In this document: positions 23,041-35,545 of the stretch, in pieces | Layout of the letters: every line of letters begins with the position of its first letter | Numbering within the stretch: position 1 is the first letter of the stretch | NCBI GenBank assembly: GCA_963971425.1 | Contig: OZ020517.1 | Coordinates: 23,818,462 to 23,882,461 of the forward strand | Length of the DNA stretch: 64,000 nucleotides | Direction of reading: 5' to 3' | Origin: Bryoerythrophyllum caledonicum | Taxonomy: Eukaryota; Streptophyta; Bryopsida; Pottiales; Pottiaceae | Notes under the pieces: generated by a model | Databases searched by the model: none | Told to the model about the DNA's origin: nothing | The model's input: the letters and a program-made list of their open reading frames with translations, nothing else | Program-made: the position numbers and the translations under genes

Positions 23041-26000
23041 ATGGAAATTTCCCATTCTGTGGCTGCAGGGCAGGCATCTTTAGCACAAGCTGGTACTTCA
23101 CATGCGCCGAGGGACCCTCCAGTGGAGTACATCTCAACGCAGAACTGGTTTAGACAGCTTCCCCTCGATATTTCCACACTGCAATACTCTCAGAGTTTGG
23201 TAGTGACGGAACATGGTGGTAAGTGGGGTTTACAGACCATGCCACCAGTCTGAGATCTTAGAGGCAGCAATTTGCTCAGGCGACGGTCTTCTGTTGCTCG
23301 TCGCACCAACTGTGCTAACTAACACACCTCGCCTGCATGCTCTAGTTTCAGGCTTGGGAGACGTACGTGTGCTAGGTTATGGTGAGCAGGAGCATCAATC
23401 CCAAACACCAGAGGCCTACACCACAAGCAAGTACGAATATGAGCAGAGCGCGGGCACTTCTATCTTGGGCAACGACCGACGAGGTGAAGTGCTTACCTAT
23501 CCTGAAGGTGAAGCTGATGCTGTGACAATCACTGAGCTAGATGTGGAGGGTCTCCGACCGACAGAGTATCTGGGCAACAACATAATCGACTTCTATATCA
23601 AGTGAGTCAGCCGGGTCTTGGTGTTTCCATTAGATTTGTTTCGGTAAGAATTCTGCTTGTACTTGCCAACTGTTCATTTTTTGTTAACTTGATTTCTAGA
23701 TTGTTGGTACCAAATGTAGTGGTGTTGGTGCAGGTATCTGGAGAGAAAGCTTTTCCCTGGGGACAGAGCACGTTTTCATATCTTCAACAGCTTCTTCTTT
23801 TCGAAACTTTTAGGGTTTAACAGTGCAACTGACGACATCAGTCAGTGCAAGGTTGACTATGAGCAAGTGCGAAAGTGGTCGGCAGAAGTGAATATGTTCG
23901 AGAAGGACTTCGTTTTTATTCCTGTCGTTAGAAGGTGACTGTACAGTACAGCAGTGTTCCTATGCATGGGTGAAGTGTTGATTGCAGTGCTTTCAGTACG
24001 GTTACATTGATCGAGCATTCGTTCGAACCATCTGGTGAGGTGTATTGTTGTGTGTACACAGCAACAAAGAGTGCGTTCGTTGGTCGTATGTGGAGCGCAG
24101 GCGGCTCTACGGATTCTAAAGTTTGGGGTGAGTTTTGTTGGATTGCAGATCGCATTGGAGCCTGGTCATTATCTGCCATCTTCGGAGCCTTTGGAGCGCA
24201 TCTGGTGAGGCCGTGTTGACGTGCACTTTGTTTGATGCTATTGTTTGTTTTTGGATGGATGAAGTTCTTACTTCCTATGACATTCCCTTGACAGGTGAAA
24301 AGAGGGGCACACCGTGTATTCTTCATCTGGATTCGCTTGAAGGGATTCACGAGAACTTCAAAAGGCAGGTTCGGAGGTGAGTATATGTGGATATCATTAC
24401 ACATGAATCTCATTTTCTCAGTGTGATGATTCCTGAATGCATGTCTTGTATTGCACAAGCTTCGAAGAGTTCTTTGAGTTACTCTGGCAGAACAACTGGC
24501 AGATGGGAAGTACATTCATTTCGTACAGATTATTGCAATATGTTGGAGGCTCGTTCCGTACTACTCACTTTTTCCTGGAAAGCAGGAGTTGAACTTGGTA
24601 TTAGTGTGATAATAACTCATGTTTCCTTGTAGCAAGCGACTAACGCTATACTGGATCGCAATGGCCATTAATCCCCCGTGCAGCTACCTATCTAAAACAT
24701 GGATGGAGAAATGCCATGCTTCAGATGACAACATGGATCGGCTACTTGACCTCTGTCAACTGAAGTACATACAAGCTGAGGTATTGCCCAAGAGAAGTTG
24801 TGATGGTTTTGTCTGTGATTTGGGCGGGATGTTGGAACCTTACAGTCACGATGGGACAGACATAGCTGTGGCAGAGTTAGGTGTGGAATTCTGATTTTCA
24901 GATTGATTGCATATTTCAGGTTCCACGACAGAAGAACGCGTACGACTGCGGTGTATACCTCTTACACTATATCGAGGTTTTTTTGTCTGAGGCAACCTCA
25001 GTGAGGTTTGCTCCAAGGAGAGGGGTTCCACTCTTTACCCGTCCGCAGTTTGCAGAAGAGGTTTCGGACAAACGCAGGGCTATTCAGGAACTCGTCCGTG
25101 GACTTGAAGGTGAATATCTATCCCGTAGATATGTTATGTTGTTTGTACTTGGGTCTACTTACGGTATGTTTACGTATCGTCGGAATCATGCTCAAGGCTG
25201 TGTCAAACTCCTCTGATGCATTTTACTGATGTTTCCAATGACAAAGAATTGGATGTTCTGTTTCGTCTCTGTGCATGCCCTGAGTAGCCGTTTCTTGTAC
25301 CTCACCTTGACGTGTCCGTCGAATGATAGTTTTATGATTGTTGTTGGTCGGAATCTAGTGGTGGTTTATGCACCTCAGTCAATGTAGCGGTTTATTTGCA
25401 GAAATAATGATGCGTTAGAAACAGCATTGCAGTCGATATTCCGATCCGATTCTTAGGGTTGTGTCCACAGCATCTGGTGGGCGCATTGCAGATGTGCAGA
25501 GCAACAGCGTGTCTATGTCCGATCCTCACGCAGACAGTCGAACAACTCGGAAGTTGAATTTAGATAGCAAGCCTCTAAATGGTGTCGCGGTTGCGCATGA
25601 AGAGTACAAATCATCTGAAGGAGTTTCAATGGACAGAAACCTGCAAGTCAGGAATAGCCCAAGTGCAGCGTTGCGTGCGCCATCGAAGCAGTTGAGTAAA
25701 AAGCGGAAATGGACCGACGGGGAGACTTGGACTCTTCTGAACTGCAAGGCCGAAGGAGGCCGCTTCTGCAAGGGTAACCAAACTGATATGAACTGGGACA
25801 GTGTCTCTCAAGAAATCACAAGCAGGCTGGGAACCACACCGTCGGCGGAGCAGTGTCGGCGCCGGTACGAGACTTTGCAGAAGGCTTACAAGAGCATGAA
25901 GGACTATTCTGCGAAAACCGGCCGGACGTTTTCAGAGATCACGGAAGAGGAGAGACTGGAGCTGAAATTGGCAACTACCTTGAATGAGGAATGGTACAAG

Positions 26001-26685
26001 TGTATCGACGCATTCTCTCACAAAGTCAGGTCCCTAAAGCGAGCCAGGCATAGTGGTGGTGATGGTACTGGCCAGGTTTCAGCGGGTGATGTGAACCACT
26101 CAGCACCTGTGGGCTCAGCAGTCCCAGCCACTGCAGCAATGACTGCTCCAATGTCAGTTCCAGCACCGTTTCGAACTAGAAATTCATCCCGGAAACAAGT
26201 TGTAAGTGCTGGATCACCTCCTCCCTATGCTTTGGACATGTCTGATAGCACCGAGTCTCGATTGCAGTGGTGAGGTTCAGATTCTTCTGTGCGTCCAAAT
26301 GATGGGCCATGCATCTGGTTTGCATTGACGTCTTGGGTTTGTGGGGCAGGCTATTCCCGGTTTCAAGAGTTTAAAGGAGGACCTGAGATCCACACTTATG
26401 GATCTTGTGATGCTTCCGGAAATTGATGAATGTCCATTCTACAACGTCGAAGTGATATGCCAAAAGGTGGGAATTGTGCATGACCGGAAACCGTCGGTCA
26501 TTCGCAAGCATGTAAGTTTTCGATTGCAAGGGCTTCAACTTCAAATTGCGTGTTTGGATGAATCATTTCATACCAGTCCACTAGGGTGCAATATGCTTTC
26601 AGTACGCTCTGGGGAGTAGGAACAGACCGAGCGTGCTCAGAATCATGTTGCAGCATTACCTGCAGAGTTTTGTTCGTCTACTTAG
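23041..26685 (+). CDS. Ulp1-type SUMO protease fused to a trihelix DNA-binding domain (predicted, 10 exons)
   Basis: Predicted exons: 23,041-23,218; 23,352-23,601; 23,734-23,934; 24,149-24,204; 24,295-24,376; 24,684-24,780; 24,920-25,109; 25,471-26,201; 26,350-26,511; 26,641-26,685. All junctions are GT-AG, phases agree, and the total is 1,992 nt, or 663 residues. Residues 205-350 match the C48 (Ulp1) cysteine protease fold: His212 in SHWSLVIICH, Asp241 in CILHLD, oxyanion Gln292 and Cys298 in VPRQKNAYDCG. Such enzymes cleave SUMO from proteins. Residues 430-533 are a trihelix (Myb/SANT-like) domain with Trp432 and Trp460, and a basic KKRK just before it suggests a nuclear location. A second copy at 56,152 shares exon structure but is broken. 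Alternative: two adjacent genes, with the trihelix starting at ATG 25,515; the in-frame sequence upstream of that ATG is kept in three copies, which favours fusion. The last exon is the least certain. Confidence 0.72.
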
Positions 26686-26719
26686 GTGGCTTGTCTTCGG
26701 ATGGTTGTGATGATGCTTG

Positions 26720-27853
26720 ATGCACACGGAGAGGCTTGTCGATGTGCAGTTGTTTCAGCTTTCGGCGCTCAAGTTTCTGAGCTTTGAGGATGATAATGAT
26801 CATGAGGGGTATTATCTGCATTTGGGGTATCTGCGGGTGTACAAGAAATTCGTGGAGAAGGTGTTTCGCAAGATTCCCGACTTCGACATCTACCTGAAAG
26901 TAATGCGCAATGATGGCATCGTTTCGTTTTCCGAGGCGTCAGTTCCGTTGTCTGTGCATCGAATTAGAGTGCTGGTACTCTCTGAGTGTGGGAACCTCCA
27001 GCTTGTCGACTTGAGTTTCTTCCCAGAGCTGCGCTACCTCCGCATCGATGCTTGTTCTAGCCTGGAGAAGGTAACAGGGTGGGAAGCGGTCAAAGGACTG
27101 GGATACCTTGAAATCGGTGGGTGTGTTTCTTACATGGATTTTCCTCCAGTACAGTGCCTTCCTTCTTTGAGGAGGTTTAGGGTTTCTGGATGTTGCATCG
27201 AATTGGTTTCGGTGGCTGACTTTAGCCAGTGTGTTCGACTGCGGACACTAGAGATCAGGCGTATTTATTCTTCGGTGCCGTTGAATGGTATGGATTTGAG
27301 CACGTTGCGGTGCTTGGAAGTCTTGGATCTCTCTTATTGGGATGCCCTGACAAGCATCCAGGGTTTGAGCGCACTACATTCCCTGACGACACTGAACCTT
27401 GTAAACTGCAGAGCGCTGAGAAGAGTTCCAGCGTTAGGTTGCTTGAAGGCTCTCACTGAGTTGAGTATGATGGGCAGTGGTGTAGAAGAGATTTCAGGTG
27501 TGCAGGAATTGCACTCGCTCACTTCATTGGACCTTGGTAGATGCCGTTCATTGGAAACATTGCCGTGGTTAGGTCACTTGAAAGCGTTGACTATGTTGGA
27601 TATAAGGTGGAGTGGTGTGGAGGAGATCCCAGGCGTACAAGACCTGATCAGCTTGGAGAAATTATGGTGTTATAAATCAAGATTGAAGTGGCTTCCTGAT
27701 TTGCATCACTTGCCTCGGTTGCAGTCGGTGTGGATAGAGGACACTCCTTTGAGTACAACGGAGTCCCCTTCATCGATTTATTATGGGAAGTTGTGGTTGG
27801 AGTATAGTTGTGAACGGAAGTGGAAGGACTTTGACGATGATGTCAGTGAGTAG
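26720..27853 (+). CDS. Leucine-rich-repeat protein (377 aa)
   Basis: From ATG 26,720 the frame runs 377 residues to 27,853 without interruption. From about residue 85 it is made of leucine-rich repeats of 22-24 residues, for example LTSLDLGRCRSLETLPWLG and LTMLDIRWSGVEEIPGVQ, about ten in all. The repeat style resembles the LRR parts of plant resistance-type proteins. No kinase, NB-ARC or signal peptide is seen. The N-terminal 80 residues (ALKFLSFEDDNDHEG onward) are unfamiliar. It starts only 35 bp after the predicted stop of the protease-trihelix gene. Its 5' part could be cut off, so it may be the C-terminal exon of a longer gene. A fragment of the same sequence lies at 44,668-44,930. Confidence 0.75.
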   Translation: MHTERLVDVQLFQLSALKFLSFEDDNDHEGYYLHLGYLRVYKKFVEKVFRKIPDFDIYLKVMRNDGIVSFSEASVPLSVHRIRVLVLSECGNLQLVDLSFFPELRYLRIDACSSLEKVTGWEAVKGLGYLEIGGCVSYMDFPPVQCLPSLRRFRVSGCCIELVSVADFSQCVRLRTLEIRRIYSSVPLNGMDLSTLRCLEVLDLSYWDALTSIQGLSALHSLTTLNLVNCRALRRVPALGCLKALTELSMMGSGVEEISGVQELHSLTSLDLGRCRSLETLPWLGHLKALTMLDIRWSGVEEIPGVQDLISLEKLWCYKSRLKWLPDLHHLPRLQSVWIEDTPLSTTESPSSIYYGKLWLEYSCERKWKDFDDDVSE

Positions 27854-30394
27854 TTTTGAGATATTTTGGATGAGATATGATGAACGTATAGAAATTGGTT
27901 CCAGAAGTGGAGTGTATTTGAATTCAAGTTTTCAATGTTTGATAGGGAATGGTCTAACACTTGTGAATTCTTCTTTTCATGTGATATGAGGGAGAAAGTA
28001 GGTATGTTGTTTATTATTGGTCGATTCATCTATTTCCACTATGAAGAAATTTAGTTGAATTGAAAAGAAAACATCATAATTAGTGTTTATTGCAAGTCAA
28101 TCCCTTATAAAAAGTCATTACCGATTTGAAATTATATATGATAAAGTTATAATTTTCTATTCCATCACACTATATATTATATGGTGTCATATGAACTATG
28201 TTGGTTTAATAATCTCGAGATCAATTATGTGAAATAATTAGAAATATTTTACAGAGACATAAACATATGATTTGTTCTTCATGAGAAACAACTTTAGAAT
28301 GAAGAGTGTTTTTTTTTTTCTCTCCAGTACTACCATTGTTGTTCTTGTATTAAAGTATAATTAAGAAACTATTAAGCATAATGAATTATGCGTTGTTTTT
28401 GTATGATTTATGGTTATATGATAGAATCATATATATTATTGTTCATTACATTACATCATTAGATGTATATTATTTAATGGACTATTCAAGTGATGCATGA
28501 TAAGGAATGTATTAGTTCAATTTAAGTTAAAAAAGTTCTTAACTATAAAGATTATTATTGACTTCAAATTCAAGTCTACAATTGATCACTACTATGTATA
28601 TGATAGTATTTTTCATGCAAAATAAATGACAAATTCTAGTATATTTTGTAAGTTTTTGTGCATTGTAGCATTCTTTGAGTAATTAAAAAAAAATGGCACA
28701 TTTTTCTTACTTTGCATGTTGAAATTTCAACTAAAGGTTGTATATCATTTTGATTGATGTAATTCCATTAGTTTACTTAATGAGTTGTATTTAGTAATAT
28801 CATAAAAGCACTTGTATACACTAGCTAGGTAGATCTTATGTTTGATTTCATATTGCCCTCGTGGCTACCAAGAAAAACAAAAGAAAAGTTTAGAGTTGTT
28901 TTGAGTTCAATTTTTTGTTTGACACAAAAATTAGGGGCCTCTATTCAGATTTTAGATGCATTTACTAATGGCTCTAATAAGTTTTTTATAAAGCCCTAGG
29001 ACCGATTTCATATATTTACAATGGAGAGTATAGTCATTAATATTTGAGAGATATAGTCTCCATTTGTATCCTAGGCTCTCTAAGCATTGACCAATCGTTC
29101 ACCCACATGTTTTCCAAGCCAATTCACCTTCTCCATGTGGGTCCAATTATCATAATGAGGCTTTAAACTAGAGGGTGACATGAGGCGTTCACTCCTCCAC
29201 TTTCACAGTTACTTTTATATCATCATGACTAATCTACCATCTAGAAATTTGAAGTACCTTTCACTACTAGGAAAATGGTATGAGATGACCATTGAGTATA
29301 CCACATTGTGGCAAACTATACAAGAGCTAAGGTATCCTTCCCTACTACCACCACCTTCTTATCATTGCCACTCTATATTTGGTCATAAAGGGATATACCT
29401 TAGTCAGTATTTGCTATACTCCTTTGTCTTACACAATCTCTATAGCCCCTAAGTTTAGGACCATTTCTCTTTGGGGGGACGTTTCCCATTTTGGGCACGG
29501 CCCTACTGTCTCAATTTGGATCATAAATTTTTGAATTCTTTGTGAAGATGTGGCATAGTAGTAGCTTTGTGGAATATATACTTTTTTCACATGGAACCTT
29601 TAAAAATTACTTTTGCTATACTAAATCTTATGGACTCCGGGCAACTCCAAAATTGTTTGCTACAAGTTTCTACCAACATTAAGACACATACAAAACAAAA
29701 CAACAATCACGTCCTTTATATTGGTTGCTTTGGTGGTAGTTTAAAAACTATTTCACAAAGAAGAGGACTTCATTTTTTATTTAAAACTTTTAGGTGCTTT
29801 ACATTTTAAGAAAGAGTAAAAGAGATATAGGGTCAATAAGAAACCACATTCCTTATTTTCACTGTTTGTGGTATTTCTTCCATGAATATTTCAAAATCAT
29901 GTTCTTAATAGAAACATTCTCTTCATGAGAATGAATCTTGAAGGTTTACCTCAGCGTCAAGTGAGATTTTTTGAACCATCCTTCATTCCATAATTTTTTT
30001 GAAAATGCTTCACTTTTCTTCAACCATTAAACATTAGACTATATGGAACTAACATCACTTAGTACATCTTAATGGTAACAATTAAACATACCTTCAAAAA
30101 TATCAACACCATCGCAATCCAACATGCTATGTCCATACTTTTACATAAACAAAAAATGTTGAATAACCAAACCCTCCCAGATCCACATGACACACCATTA
30201 AACATCCAACTTCCCCATTGCCCCACTCATTTCCTCTCCTTCCTCCCTCCCCCCCCCCGGTCCTTCCCTCTTCTTTGTCTACCCTCGAGAGGAGGAAGTA
30301 GCTCCATACTACTAATTCCTTGCTAGGTGGGCACGGTCTTAGTGGTGGAGCGAACAGACACTTTATTCATGCCGGTCCCCTTCGGGAACTGGCG
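27854..30394. other. Gene-free AT-rich stretch with repeat pieces
   Basis: No gene was recognised. 28,918-29,045 matches 280-455, and 29,060-29,340 matches 2,700-3,010, joined here without the 2 kb that separates them at the left end of the window. The remaining sequence is AT-rich with scattered short frames. Confidence 0.55.
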
Positions 30395-31448
30395 TTCTTC
30401 TTCTTCTTCTTCTTCTTCTTCTTCTTCTTCTTCTTCTTCTTCTTCTTCTTCTTCTTCTTCTTCTTCTTCTTCTTCTTCTTCTTCTTCTTCTTCTTCTTCT
30501 TCTTCTTCTTCTTCTTCTTCTTCTTCTTCTTCTTCTTCTTCTTCTTCTTCTTCTTCTTCTTCTTCTTCTTCTTCTTCTTCTTCTTCTTCTTCTTCTTCTT
30601 CTTCTTCTTCTTCTTCTTCTTCTTCTTCTTCTTCTTCTTCTTCTTCTTCTTCTTCTTCTTCTTCTTCTTCTTCTTCTTCTTCTTCTTCTTCTTCTTCTTC
30701 TTCTTCTTCTTCTTCTTCTTCTTCTTCTTCTTCTTCTTCTTCTTCTTCTTCTTCTTCTTCTTCTTCTTCTTCTTCTTCTTCTTCTTCTTCTTCTTCTTCT
30801 TCTTCTTCTTCTTCTTCTTCTTCTTCTTCTTCTTCTTCTTCTTCTTCTTCTTCTTCTTCTTCTTCTTCTTCTTCTTCTTCTTCTTCTTCTTCTTCTTCTT
30901 CTTCTTCTTCTTCTTCTTCTTCTTCTTCTTCTTCTTCTTCTTCTTCTTCTTCTTCTTCTTCTTCTTCTTCTTCTTCTTCTTCTTCTTCTTCTTCTTCTTC
31001 TTCTTCTTCTTCTTCTTCTTCTTCTTCTTCTTCTTCTTCTTCTTCTTCTTCTTCTTCTTCTTCTTCTTCTTCTTCTTCTTCTTCTTCTTCTTCTTCTTCT
31101 TCTTCTTCTTCTTCTTCTTCTTCTTCTTCTTCTTCTTCTTCTTCTTCTTCTTCTTCTTCTTCTTCTTCTTCTTCTTCTTCTTCTTCTTCTTCTTCTTCTT
31201 CTTCTTCTTCTTCTTCTTCTTCTTCTTCTTCTTCTTCTTCTTCTTCTTCTTCTTCTTCTTCTTCTTCTTCTTCTTCTTCTTCTTCTTCTTCTTCTTCTTC
31301 TTCTTCTTCTTCTTCTTCTTCTTCTTCTTCTTCTTCTTCTTCTTCTTCTTCTTCTTCTTCTTCTTCTTCTTCTTCTTCTTCTTCTTCTTCTTCTTCTTCT
31401 TCTTCTTCTTCTTCTTCTTCTTCTTCTTCTTCCTCTTCCTCTTCTTCT

Positions 31449-31495
<47 letters not shown>

Positions 31496-31530
31496 TTCTT
31501 CTTCTTCTTCTTGTTTTTTTTTTTTTTTTT
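30395..31530. repeat. Very long (TTC/GAA)n microsatellite ending in a T run
   Basis: TTC repeats run from 30,395 to 31,512. They are pure for about 345 units up to 31,431, then show a few C insertions near 31,432, 31,438 and 31,471. A 17-base T run follows at 31,514-31,530. The strand is wholly pyrimidine on one side, which favours triplex (H-DNA) structures. Open frames of poly-Ser, poly-Phe or poly-Lys through it are artefacts of the repeat. Confidence 0.98.
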
Positions 31531-33790
31531 AATGGTATAAAATTTTATAGCTTTTGTAATGCACAAATTTGACACCAAGTGAAGTAAAAGTATGAAGATC
31601 CTATAAACGCAATGTGAAGAAGAGTGACAACTTTCATTACTTCAAACACTATAAGGTCAATATTTTTGGAAAGTTGTGAGCATGTCGGTTTAGTATTACA
31701 TAGATTTCGATTTTACGATTGGAGTTGGAATTACAATTATATATATTTTTTTCATTTTTTTTCATTATATTTAGATTGAATTATTTTTGGTGAAAAATAG
31801 TCAACGACTTTTAGGGATTGAGTGGTGTGTTCAACTTTTAAAGTACCTAAACTATGTTTCATTAATACCACTCCAAAACCTGCCTCTTTATGATGAGACG
31901 CTGCAAGACTAAATGGGAAATTCTTTAAAACTTTCAAGTGTAGGATCTTTAACCCATACATTTCTTCTACACATTTGATACCAAAAGCACGTCGAAATTG
32001 CTCATTTCAGCAAGTAAAAGAGAAAACAAATTTTTTTTTACCTATATCTAACCAAAGGATCTCAAGTAAGACTTATTAAGTAACATTCTCACAAAATTTC
32101 ATGAACTTTCACAGCACGGATTCAAAGATTATAGTGTTTGACATAGAAAAACGGTTGGCGCCAAAACTTTGCAAAAGTACCCCCATGTAGGCACATTGGA
32201 AGACGACGGCCTTTGGACTTTGGCCTTTGGTGTGAAGGCCGAGAGGCCAGACTTTGGCCATTCAAGCAATCTCATTAGTGGAAACCTTTGGACTCTTGAC
32301 TAGGGCGTTAGGTGTAAAGCGGCCCTCACTTGAGTTCAATATGGAATATGCAATTAATAATTAAGCTGAAATGGATATTTATCCCTTATTCAAGTTTTAT
32401 TGACATAATTACTTCTTTTGGCATACTTAATTTTTAAACTTATTTTATTTTAACTTAGAACTTTAGATGAGATAGAATCTTATCTAAAGTGATTTCATTT
32501 CCTTAGATCCTTGTATCAAGAAAATACATATTATGACTTACATGCATAAACATGTTATGAAGAATACGCTAATGATCAGTTTCGAAAGTTTGAAAACAAC
32601 ATACTTCTAATTTACTTCTCATTTCTCACTACATGCAATATTTTTTCAATGATTATGTACTCCTCAATGTATTCATGATGCATTATTTGCAGCATGTACT
32701 CATTGTAATTAAAGACAATTAGAGAGTAGTCAAATATGCATTAAGTGAATTGTAGTATTCTAGATAACAAAGAATGAATGTTGACTTCAACTCACATTAA
32801 AATGCTCAATTTATATACTAATAGTTCATATCTCTTGGAATAGTCTAAACTATTTTGACACATATGAAAATGAATTTCATGTTGATGTTTCATCCCCCAT
32901 TATTCATATTGAGCATACAATTTGAAATCTACTTGACATTAAAAGTATCAAAACATAAGCTTTCGTAAAGAAAACAATGATAAATAAATGGTTAATTACT
33001 AAACACTTACAAAAGACTCAAACAACTGTTGTTTATTCAAGTCTTTAAGATGAAAAGTACAGAAAGGAGAATATTATGATCCATAACTAAAAGACTCTTG
33101 ACTAGGCCTTCTTTCATTATCAAGATTATCAAGAATTTAGATGTCTATCAAAAAGTTACCATTTTGCTCCAAATTGGTCTCAATGCCTTATTTGTCTATC
33201 TCATGAATTGAGCCTTGGTACGATTTCACCCTCTTTGTACAAGAGAGAATTGAGCCTTGGTACGATTTCACCCTCTTTGTACAAGAGAGAATTGACCATG
33301 GGTAAATCTCAGTGCCCACTTCTACTTCACGCCAATGAACTGCATGAGTGGTAATGGCATTGACTAATTTGGGCCCAATTGAATGCAAGCAAAAGCTCCT
33401 CCATCATTCCCTATGTTTCCTAAGCATTGACCATCCGTTCCCCCACACTTTTCCAAACCAAACCACTCTCTCTACGTAATTTAGATTACCCTAACAAGAC
33501 TTGTAACTAGAGGTTGACAATAGGGATTTACTCCTATTTTTGAAGGTAACTAAAACTTCATTATCACCAATCCACTGTCAAGAATTTTCAACTACCTTTC
33601 ACTACTAGAGATATGGTGTGAGGACGACTCGTGCACCAAATAGTGACAAACTATACCAGAGATGGTCGTTGTTTGGTATATCAAATGTTGGTGGTCTTAT
33701 AGCATCTTACTTGTAGTGCTTATGACACCAATAGTACATTTGATGAGGGACATCACAAATAGGTTCAGTCACACTGACTTCCAAACGAGG
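31531..33790. repeat. Dispersed repeat region, paralogous to 700-850 and 1,690-3,095
   Basis: 31,835-31,950 matches 712-842 and 32,375-33,790 matches 1,690-3,095, same orientation and order. A 51-bp stretch around 33,202-33,300 (GAGCCTTGGTACGATTTCAC) is duplicated in tandem. At 33,790 the repeat passes into the deleted copy of the protease unit. No gene seen. Confidence 0.6.
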
Positions 33791-33799
33791 TGACTACAA

Positions 33800-35545
33800 T
33801 TTCAGGAGGTGCAGCAACAGCGAGAGCTGGATGAGTACAACATTTGTGATCGTTCTCTTATTGACTGCATTGATGGCTAAGAGTGAGTATCGGATCGGAT
33901 GCCCAACGTTCGGAGTTGCGCACGCTGGAACGATCCTTGAACGCTCAATTGGAATGGGGCGGCGCGGAAATGGAAGCGGTGTTAGATTGCGAAACATCAC
34001 GAACTGTTGTCTCCATTGTAAAATAATATTTGAGACAGTTTCAAATCAATATTGAAGTAGATGAGCAAGGCTCACCGGCAGGGCAAAACCATAACAACTG
34101 GGGTAAACTCTAAGATGCATCTCGGACGTGTGCACAATACACAATCATTCGTCACAGTGTTCACCGATTTTAGCTCAGATGCGGAGCAGTTGTTGAGAAC
34201 CAATGGTGTGGATTAGGACATGTCTGTGTCCGACTGTGTTTTCAGTGACATAGTTAGTTAAAATGCTGTGAAGTACAAACAAGATGTGTATGACAAACGA
34301 GCAATGATGGAGTCTTTTTACAAAAAAAATTCAAAATCAAGGCATGAAAGACGTGATTACTCTGTGTTGACTCGAATCCAATCAACTACAACTAGAAATG
34401 ATCAACGTCGATGATAGAGGAAAGTATACACTATCTTCGGACTCTCTCCACTAGAGTGATCTTTCCAATACAAATCCATCAAGCCACGACATCATGGAAT
34501 AGTGGCGGAGTTTCGGAAAGATGCGGCGTGTCTACGAACCAACCCTTGCGCCTCCGACATTGGACCCCATTGCACCTGTCGGCACGCGCTACTTCGCATC
34601 GTTCCCACCACTGTACGTTCAGTTTGATGAACATCCAAGCAGCTATTAGTTTTGGTGATGGTAGTAGACGACGGGTGTCGGTGGCCTTGCTCCTGCTCCA
34701 GATGTGCGAGTACTCCTCCAGGTTCACAATCGAGCTTCAACCTCCTTGTCTCGACTTTCTATGAGATGGCTCCACTCTGCCAGGTTTTGTAACACCGACA
34801 TCCTGTGAGGGTAGTGGGGACCCAGATGCTCCAGGCCTTCAACCTTGCTTCTATCTTCTTGTCCAGCCTCCCACCTTCTCTGAAATGGCTCAGCTCAGCT
34901 TTTATAACTCCGACACAGTACTCTTGAAGCTGGGCTCTCTGAGAGGAGACTTAAATGTGGAATTTGTATAGTAGCGGCGAAAATAGTTGCTCCGAGAGCT
35001 ATTCTTGTGGTCATTTCAAGTATGTACGATCAATCTATGGGATACACACCTTAAGCTTTTGTCAAACTATGTCGATGCATTTATCGGTCGTCTGCATAGC
35101 ACAGCGAATCAGATGGTACGTTCCGTCTCAGTAGCTCTTTCTTCCACTTCACCTTGTGTCCCCTAATGATTCATAGTATAATTGCTGATGTTGGTAAAGT
35201 CTTGGGCAGAATTGGGCATCCCAATGACACGCGCAGTGATATATTTAAGATCTTTTCTCTTTGATTTGCTTGAATATGAGCCATATTGTGAATATGCCGA
35301 TTTATGCCTTTCTGATTAGCTACATCCGGTGGGTGCAGTGCAGAAGCGCAGAGCAACACCGTCCCCATGTTCGATGCTCAACGTCATTTAAGCAAACACC
35401 CATCGATTGATGCGGTTGCGGTATTGAACAATCATGAACAGTGTCTCACAGAGACTCATCAAAGAGAAAATCGACCAAGTTGCGAGTTGACATTGGATAC
35501 CAAAGCACTTAATGGTGTCGCGGTTGGGCACGAAGAAATCTCTAC
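33800..35545 (+). pseudogene. Deleted third copy of the leftward-region/protease-trihelix unit
   Basis: 33,800-34,470 matches the upstream region of the leftward gene. 34,478-35,030 matches the leader of the protease-trihelix gene, with one decayed palindrome at 34,553-34,564 (right arm TTGGA). At about 35,030 the sequence jumps to what lies at 58,225 in the second copy, so all seven protease exons (about 3.2 kb) are missing; the joint falls in a short shared ATCAATCT. The trihelix exon start (from about 35,323) is still open but stops at 35,545, where a MITE cuts it. This copy shows both halves of the unit side by side. Confidence 0.8.

Noticed and set aside
25110-25216. Read-through of protease exon 7 to the TGA at 25,216 as the normal C-terminus
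   Set aside because: The sequence after GTGAAT at 25,110 is not conserved as protein in the second copy, while a good donor and an in-phase downstream acceptor are; kept only as an alternative.
30320-31578. Open frames of about 400 residues (poly-Phe, poly-Ser, poly-Lys)
   Set aside because: They are translations of the TTC microsatellite in different frames and have no other protein content.
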